From: Chitinophaga hostae
Lineage (GTDB): Bacteria; Bacteroidota; Bacteroidia; Chitinophagales; Chitinophagaceae
DNA: 64,000 nt
Reading direction: 5' to 3'
Assembly: GCF_018224885.1 (NCBI RefSeq)
Contig: NZ_JAGTXB010000017.1
Location: 116,654 to 180,653 of the forward strand
Every line of letters starts with the position of its first letter. The stretch's first letter is position 1. Below, piece after piece: positions 60,501-64,000 of this stretch. The notes beneath the pieces are model-generated. The model had not been told where the DNA came from and ran no database searches. It worked only from the letters and a program-made list of their open reading frames with translations. The translations under genes were made by a program, and so were the position numbers.

Positions 60501-60789
60501 CGTATATGGCACGCATTACAAATATGCAATGGTTAGTTCTGCCTGGATTGAAAGCGGGGCCTATTTCCGTGTAAAAAATGTGTCGCTCTCCTACTCCTTT
60601 AACCAGGGTATGTTAGATAAAATTCATCTGAGGCGTTTGAGGATCTACGCACTTGCAGATAACCTGTATCTCTTTAAACAATCCAAACACATACCTGATC
60701 CGGAACAGGTAGATGCTTTCGGAATATATAGCGGCAGTGGTTATCCCATTCCCAAAAAGTTCACACTGGGTCTGGATCTTAGCCTTTAA
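57529..60789 (+). CDS. SusC/RagA TonB-dependent importer without STN domain
   Basis: A 1086-residue outer-membrane importer. Signal peptide VMLLTFCLTIISLSGIAQ, then a carboxypeptidase-like regulatory domain (about 38-105: SGFVRDGSDGNALPGVSVSISDS), the plug (about 115-270: FDALLQGRAPGLDVQNYSGEPG, AASAAIYGSRGAGGVIIIKTKRG) and a barrel of 22 strands. The absence of STN and of a sigma/anti-sigma pair suggests another mode of control. It starts with a clear ATG after a long leader and is followed by SusD after 18 bases. The nutrient cannot be told. Confidence 0.95.
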   Translation: MTVNFTKYSHSCAVMLLTFCLTIISLSGIAQVKPAANQITVSGFVRDGSDGNALPGVSVSISDSRSGAISNPDGSFTVKMAAGSMLTFTIVGYLPRTITLKESNAHLIVSLPVDKKVLKDVVIIGYQEASRKTVTAAVTSINPKTLMDVPTPTFDALLQGRAPGLDVQNYSGEPGVRSNVVMRGNTAVSRTINSDPSSNVGKTSLARALSGPLYVIDGVPQTTEDIAAINYGTGTNTDVMAGIAINDIQSIDILKDASAAAIYGSRGAGGVIIIKTKRGISGKPKVDFSTYHGITERPQLEKVVIGAEERRAKWELINHYGAWGTLKDIPQILTDSLNPAYNNANDYQGAMFRTGRVDNYDVSISGGNDLVNYRYGLNYYDEQGIVKKSGLKRYSFSSSTALNLSPNVKISTQIRYSKLDRPRSLSDLSGGFGAFNGGYYASSPLPTSLLYMTDATKDFIFGNGSDATDKNTNDNLSISPVIDWRISKKFNFTTVLSFTQTNSRMDAYTPGVTRRDGTGMATSFTDKSNTYLMSNTLQYTTSLGANHSFNILAGQNTEFWEYRSTYAYAIGIPNDQIHTVTVLNKNLADTRSDLLQSGIQSLFLRANYSYKDRYLLSGVITADASSRFGRNNRWGYFPSISGGWIISDEPALKSASNWLTLLKLRASYGVTGRQPDGGDNYLSYNTYSIGAGNFPGSTNPATGNNYAFGYNGIPAVALNFDKGLTNNNLSWEKNTQTNLGLDATLFNGRINIIADAYVKNTNGGIFNLNVPVTTGYSILTANAIGIRNTGVELQLIANVLKPSSAFQWQALLNLAHNDNIITSLPNGGRDIYLDKYLLRQGQPLNSYNVFNKTGIYLTDADVPVSKVSGQPLSFYGYPFRGGDPIWQDTNGDGILDDKDYIPAGNPNPKVTGGFGNTFSYKGFSLYVFCTFTAGRKIFNDYLAGKLSQLVPTDDGDPNPYHSISTHAFPDLSNIDYWRNPGDNSAYPSLSSVYGTHYKYAMVSSAWIESGAYFRVKNVSLSYSFNQGMLDKIHLRRLRIYALADNLYLFKQSKHIPDPEQVDAFGIYSGSGYPIPKKFTLGLDLSL

Positions 60790-60807
60790 AACATCAAAAA
60801 CGACATC

Positions 60808-62289
60808 ATGAAAAAACATCGCTTATATATCGCATATGCTGTTGCTGTTATTTCAGCGGCAACACTGGTATCTTCCTGTTCAAAAATACTGGATCTTGAG
60901 CCGCATAACTCTACGTTTACCAATGCCTACTTTACCAGCGAATCGGATGCTAACACCGCGCTGTCCGGCGCCTATGCCATCCTGAGAAATATCATGATCA
61001 GGGATAACTCCTGGCATAAATACGGCGACATCGTGTCCGGCGAACTCAGTATAGACGGCGGCAAGGATAACGGCAATTACAATATCTCCAATGGCGAATT
61101 TATTGGACTGAATGTAGGCAGTAACAACTGGAACTGGCAACAGTACTACCAGCTGATCCAGCAGGTGAACCTGATCATCAATAAAGTACCAGGCATTCCT
61201 GACAACAAATTTGCGTCTGTTAACACGAAGCGCCACGTAATCGGTGAAGCTTACTTCCTCCGTGCCTTTACGTACTTCTATATGAGCCGGATTTGGGGAG
61301 ATATACCTTTAAAGCTCCAACCCGATCTGGATGTATCTACAGCCAAGAATATTCCGAGAAGTCCGGCCGACAGCGTATGGGCACAGTGCCTGGCCGATCT
61401 TGAAACGGCAAAGCCCAACCTGGATTTTGGTTATGATGCCAACGAAGGAGAAAGGGCGGTAAGAGCCAATAAAGGCAGCGCCTTTGCGCTGCAGGCACAT
61501 ATCCTGGCCTGGAAACACGATTATGCAGGTTGCGCGGAAGCAGCCAATACTGTGATCACCAACGGCGGCTATGTATTGCAGGATGCAGCCAATTATATGA
61601 AAGTATTTATTGGTAAAACGCATGAAGGTATCTTCGAAATAAATATCAGCGACGCACAATCAGAAGGGCTATCGCTGCAGAATAACCCGGGCTTCGGTGT
61701 AACGCTCCGCATGCCTTTTATCGATGGCAAGGACCCGATCGAATGGCCGGTAAGCACCAACTTTGTCAACAGGCTGTTCCAGGGTGATTCCGCACATGAT
61801 ATCCGCTACAGGAATTTCTTCTTTGAATCACAAACCAGCCAGGGACAGATCATCAAATTTGCCAACATTGCCTACGCTGACGGATCTACGAAAAAGGATG
61901 CGCGCCTGAGTAATAACCTCATCATCTTCCGCCTGGCAGATATCATGCTGCTGAGAGCAGAAGCGCTCCATAACCTGGGTAAAGACGGCGACGCCCTGTT
62001 GTTACTTAACAAAGTACGTCAGCGTGCAGGTATCAGCGACTATAATGGCGGCGGCGATGAACTGGCTACCACCATCCTGGAAGAACGTTTGCGCGAACTT
62101 TATTTTGAAGGACATGCCTATTATGACCTGGTACGCACCAAACAGATCTCTTCTTACAACGATCATTTTCCCAGTGCACAGTTCCAGAACGGTTCCCCTA
62201 CCGGGGGCTGGCTATGGCCTGTGGACCCTGCTATGTTCAAGGATGATTACACCCTGGTACAAACGCCTTACTGGAGAGGAAAACTTTAA
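60808..62289 (+). CDS. SusD/RagB-family outer-membrane lipoprotein
   Basis: A 493-residue SusD-type binding lid. Lipoprotein signal AVAVISAATLVSSCSKIL, helices HVIGEAYFLRAFTYFYMSRIWGDIPL, C-terminal LADIMLLRAEALHNLGKDGDALLLLNKVRQRAGI and ILEERLRELYFEGHAYYDLVRTKQI, and the closing WLWPVDPAMFKDDYTLVQTPYW. It is matched in order and spacing to the SusC at 57529. The next gene follows after 18 bases. Confidence 0.95.
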   Translation: MKKHRLYIAYAVAVISAATLVSSCSKILDLEPHNSTFTNAYFTSESDANTALSGAYAILRNIMIRDNSWHKYGDIVSGELSIDGGKDNGNYNISNGEFIGLNVGSNNWNWQQYYQLIQQVNLIINKVPGIPDNKFASVNTKRHVIGEAYFLRAFTYFYMSRIWGDIPLKLQPDLDVSTAKNIPRSPADSVWAQCLADLETAKPNLDFGYDANEGERAVRANKGSAFALQAHILAWKHDYAGCAEAANTVITNGGYVLQDAANYMKVFIGKTHEGIFEINISDAQSEGLSLQNNPGFGVTLRMPFIDGKDPIEWPVSTNFVNRLFQGDSAHDIRYRNFFFESQTSQGQIIKFANIAYADGSTKKDARLSNNLIIFRLADIMLLRAEALHNLGKDGDALLLLNKVRQRAGISDYNGGGDELATTILEERLRELYFEGHAYYDLVRTKQISSYNDHFPSAQFQNGSPTGGWLWPVDPAMFKDDYTLVQTPYWRGKL

Positions 62290-62307
62290 CCAACTAAAAT
62301 CAGCAGT

Positions 62308-62991
62308 ATGAAAAATATATTATATCCCGGTATCATCGCATTCGTCAGCATCCTCCTGTTCTCCTGTAAAAAGGATTACACGATTGGTGGCAGTGTACAT
62401 GATCCGCATGTAAACATGACGACTTACGATTACCTGAAAACAAATCATCTCTTTGATACGATCGTCATGCTGATTGATAAAACCGGGCTTAAAGACGAGG
62501 TAAATGCCAGCGGTACTTTTTTTGCGATCACCAATTATGACCTGGATAACTACATCGACCAGAAACGGGAAGAATTACGGTTAACAGATCCAAACGCCCT
62601 GTTTAGTTATGATTCACTGGATTTTAATAAACTGAAAGATTCCCTCCGCGCCTATATGTTCAAGGATCAGATCACGCTGGACAAGGCCGTAAAAACCGGG
62701 AAATTTTACACGGCTAAAAACGGGGAAAGACGCCTGGTACAGGGCATACCTACCAGCGAGAACACCAACAGTGGCGTATTCACCCAATACCCGGTCATTC
62801 TCTATCTCACAAAGGTAATTCCCAAACCCGGCAGCCCGGTTCCACCGGATGAATCAGGGTTATCTAACCTGACAGCGGACCAGTTTTTACAAACCCGCTG
62901 CCAGACCACCGGGATCATTACCACCACCGGGATATTGCATGTGCTGAACAACAAACACGTGTTCACTTACTTCCAGGATAAGTTTAACTGA
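62308..62991 (+). CDS. Fasciclin-like lipoprotein
   Basis: A 227-residue lipoprotein with signal IIAFVSILLFSCKKDYTI. Residues about 40-227 resemble a fasciclin (FAS1) domain: TTYDYLKTNHLFDTIVMLIDKTGLKDEVNASGTFFAITNYDLDNYI, then YMFKDQITLDKAVKTGKFYT and GIITTTGILHVLNNKHVF as the final strand. FAS1 domains mediate adhesion or glycan binding. In this position, third after SusC and SusD, it is probably a surface accessory binding protein. The match is by pattern only. Confidence 0.7.
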   Translation: MKNILYPGIIAFVSILLFSCKKDYTIGGSVHDPHVNMTTYDYLKTNHLFDTIVMLIDKTGLKDEVNASGTFFAITNYDLDNYIDQKREELRLTDPNALFSYDSLDFNKLKDSLRAYMFKDQITLDKAVKTGKFYTAKNGERRLVQGIPTSENTNSGVFTQYPVILYLTKVIPKPGSPVPPDESGLSNLTADQFLQTRCQTTGIITTTGILHVLNNKHVFTYFQDKFN

Positions 62992-63014
62992 GTATTTACC
63001 CTTACGCAACTATT

Positions 63015-63980
63015 ATGAAAAGACATATAAAAACTTTCGGTTTCACCCTGCTTGCCGCTACTGCCCTGTACAGTTGCTCAAAAGTGGAAAAAGGCTATCT
63101 CAGCGACCAGATACGGTATGTAGATAATCCGATCAGGATTAAACGCGGACAGGTACAAAATACCTCTCCTGTAAGTAACGACGGGTCCAGTGCCCCTGTA
63201 ACATACGAGCTGCTGGATTTCCGTGATGTGCTCAAACATCAGCGTGCCGATAGTCTGTTTACCAACTATGAGCGTTACGAATGGATTGCACAGTTTGATC
63301 CGGAGAAAGATACCACGGTAGCTTTGCTGAATAAAAAGCGGCAGAAAGTAAGTACGCCCTGCTGGCAATTTAATAAATACACAGGCGCCTTTACTTTTTT
63401 TGGTACCTCTGTGAAAGTGCCCCTGGGTACTTATGAATTTGATATCCGGGCCACCAATCAGAATGGTTCCAAAGTGTTTAAAAATATCGCCACCATTACG
63501 ATGCTGGACGAGCCTCCTTACAACATCGGCGATGGCGGGGCCGCCTGGTTCCGTGATGGTACCAGCACCAGCGGTGACCTTGGCGCTCCTATTGTCACTA
63601 TCAAAAAACTATCTGATGAGGGTACCAACATTATCCTGAAAATAGCAGATCAGAATGGTAAATACTTCAATCCTTCTAAAGGAGAAATCATCAGGAGAGG
63701 CGACCGCAGCGACTTCCAGACGTACGCGCAATTCCACCCGCTAACGCTCACGGATACTTCCATGACCTGTAATTTTGAAACCACACCGTTTCCTTTATTA
63801 CAAAGCGCTTATGGCTACCTGATTTACTACCGTATCCCCAGTAACTTTGTTACCGTGGATCCCGGCTACGCACCTACCAATGACCCGGTGTACAACGTAA
63901 ATCCCAGGTTCCAGTTCCAGATTTTCCAGGAAGGTACCTACGAGGTAACCGTTAAAGTAAAACACGTGAATAGAAAATAA
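63015..63980 (+). CDS. SusCD-associated lipoprotein (DUF5007-like)
   Basis: A 321-residue lipoprotein with signal FTLLAATALYSCSKVEK and a KGYLSDQIRYVDNPIRIKRG start like that of the DUF5007 group, which is common in bacteroidete SusCD operons. Residues about 130-165 (KVPLGTYEFDIRATNQNGSKVF) look Ig-like, as in surface binding proteins. The family name is from memory of this start and is not certain; no catalytic residue seen. The operon continues beyond it. Confidence 0.65.
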   Translation: MKRHIKTFGFTLLAATALYSCSKVEKGYLSDQIRYVDNPIRIKRGQVQNTSPVSNDGSSAPVTYELLDFRDVLKHQRADSLFTNYERYEWIAQFDPEKDTTVALLNKKRQKVSTPCWQFNKYTGAFTFFGTSVKVPLGTYEFDIRATNQNGSKVFKNIATITMLDEPPYNIGDGGAAWFRDGTSTSGDLGAPIVTIKKLSDEGTNIILKIADQNGKYFNPSKGEIIRRGDRSDFQTYAQFHPLTLTDTSMTCNFETTPFPLLQSAYGYLIYYRIPSNFVTVDPGYAPTNDPVYNVNPRFQFQIFQEGTYEVTVKVKHVNRK

Positions 63981-63988
63981 ACGAGACA

Positions 63989-64000
63989 TGCCCATCAAAA
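63989..64000 (+). CDS. Probable start of the next operon gene, cut by the window
   Basis: ATGCCCATCAAA at 63989-64000 starts eight bases after the stop of the previous gene and stays open to the window end. Only four codons are visible, so the product cannot be named. Confidence 0.3.

Noticed and set aside
1..64000. CRISPR array, insertion sequence, integrase, prophage
   Set aside because: No regular direct-repeat array, transposase or integrase motif was found on either strand. Absence was judged by reading, not by search.

Overview
The window reads as a chromosomal segment of a Bacteroidota bacterium, most likely a Chitinophaga-like member of the Chitinophagaceae. The signs are two SusC/SusD outer-membrane systems, an ECF sigma/FecR pair, many Cys-anchored lipoproteins, promoters of the TAnnTTTG type, few Shine-Dalgarno sequences, and a bacteroidete-style TlpA/DUF4369-like thioredoxin repertoire. 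The genus is an inference; no rRNA or housekeeping marker is present.

Layout. 1-3.9 kb: a cut-off DinB protein, a stand-alone Sfp-type phosphopantetheinyl transferase, an LA_2272-type surface repeat protein and a SUKH (SMI1/KNR4) plus HEAT-repeat protein. 4.0-17.5 kb: a compact minus-strand exopolysaccharide operon (export lipoprotein, BY-kinase, flippase, three glycosyltransferases, Wzy-like polymerase, sugar-phosphate transferase, two FkbM and one class I methyltransferase), with a third FkbM gene converging on it from the plus strand. 18-19.7 kb: a beta-helix lipoprotein. 20-26.5 kb: an unknown propeller-like protein, an SRPBCC/ArsR pair behind a double operator, an FdhF/YdeP-type molybdoenzyme, a TlpA-like thioredoxin, a small membrane protein and an Imm5-like gene remnant. 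26.5-35 kb: a chromate module whose regulator appears to be a ChrB-domain/AraC fusion, the ChrA pump, then a TolC-RND-adaptor efflux operon. 35-36.6 kb: an aspartate kinase of the type seen in ectoine clusters, without ectoine genes. 37-41.8 kb: HxlR, SnoaL-like, RidA, WYL, SDR and AraC genes; the last four lie between a tRNA-Leu(CAG) and a 20-base copy of its 3' end, the geometry of a small tRNA-targeted insertion.

41.9-52.9 kb is a polysaccharide-utilisation locus on the minus strand: ECF sigma, FecR anti-sigma, SusC with an STN signalling domain, SusD, SusE-like lipoprotein and two GH76 enzymes, with a CBM6-like small protein behind them. GH76 enzymes cut alpha-1,6-mannan, so fungal-type mannan is the likely substrate. 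53-57 kb holds a PAS-LuxR regulator, a TlpA-like lipid/periplasm thioredoxin, a LexA-like XRE-S24 repressor and a small exported protein; two very long perfect inverted repeats (43 and 73 bp arms) of one sequence family bracket this stretch. 57.5-64 kb is a second SusC/SusD operon (without STN or sigma/anti-sigma), followed by a fasciclin-like lipoprotein and a further lipoprotein; it continues beyond the right edge.

No CRISPR array, insertion sequence, integrase or complete prophage was seen. The most distinctive observations are the ChrB-AraC fusion, the paired operators around the ArsR/SRPBCC promoter, the long inverted-repeat family, the tRNA-Leu 3'-end duplication with displaced terminators, and matching palindromes in front of the S24 repressor and its neighbour.
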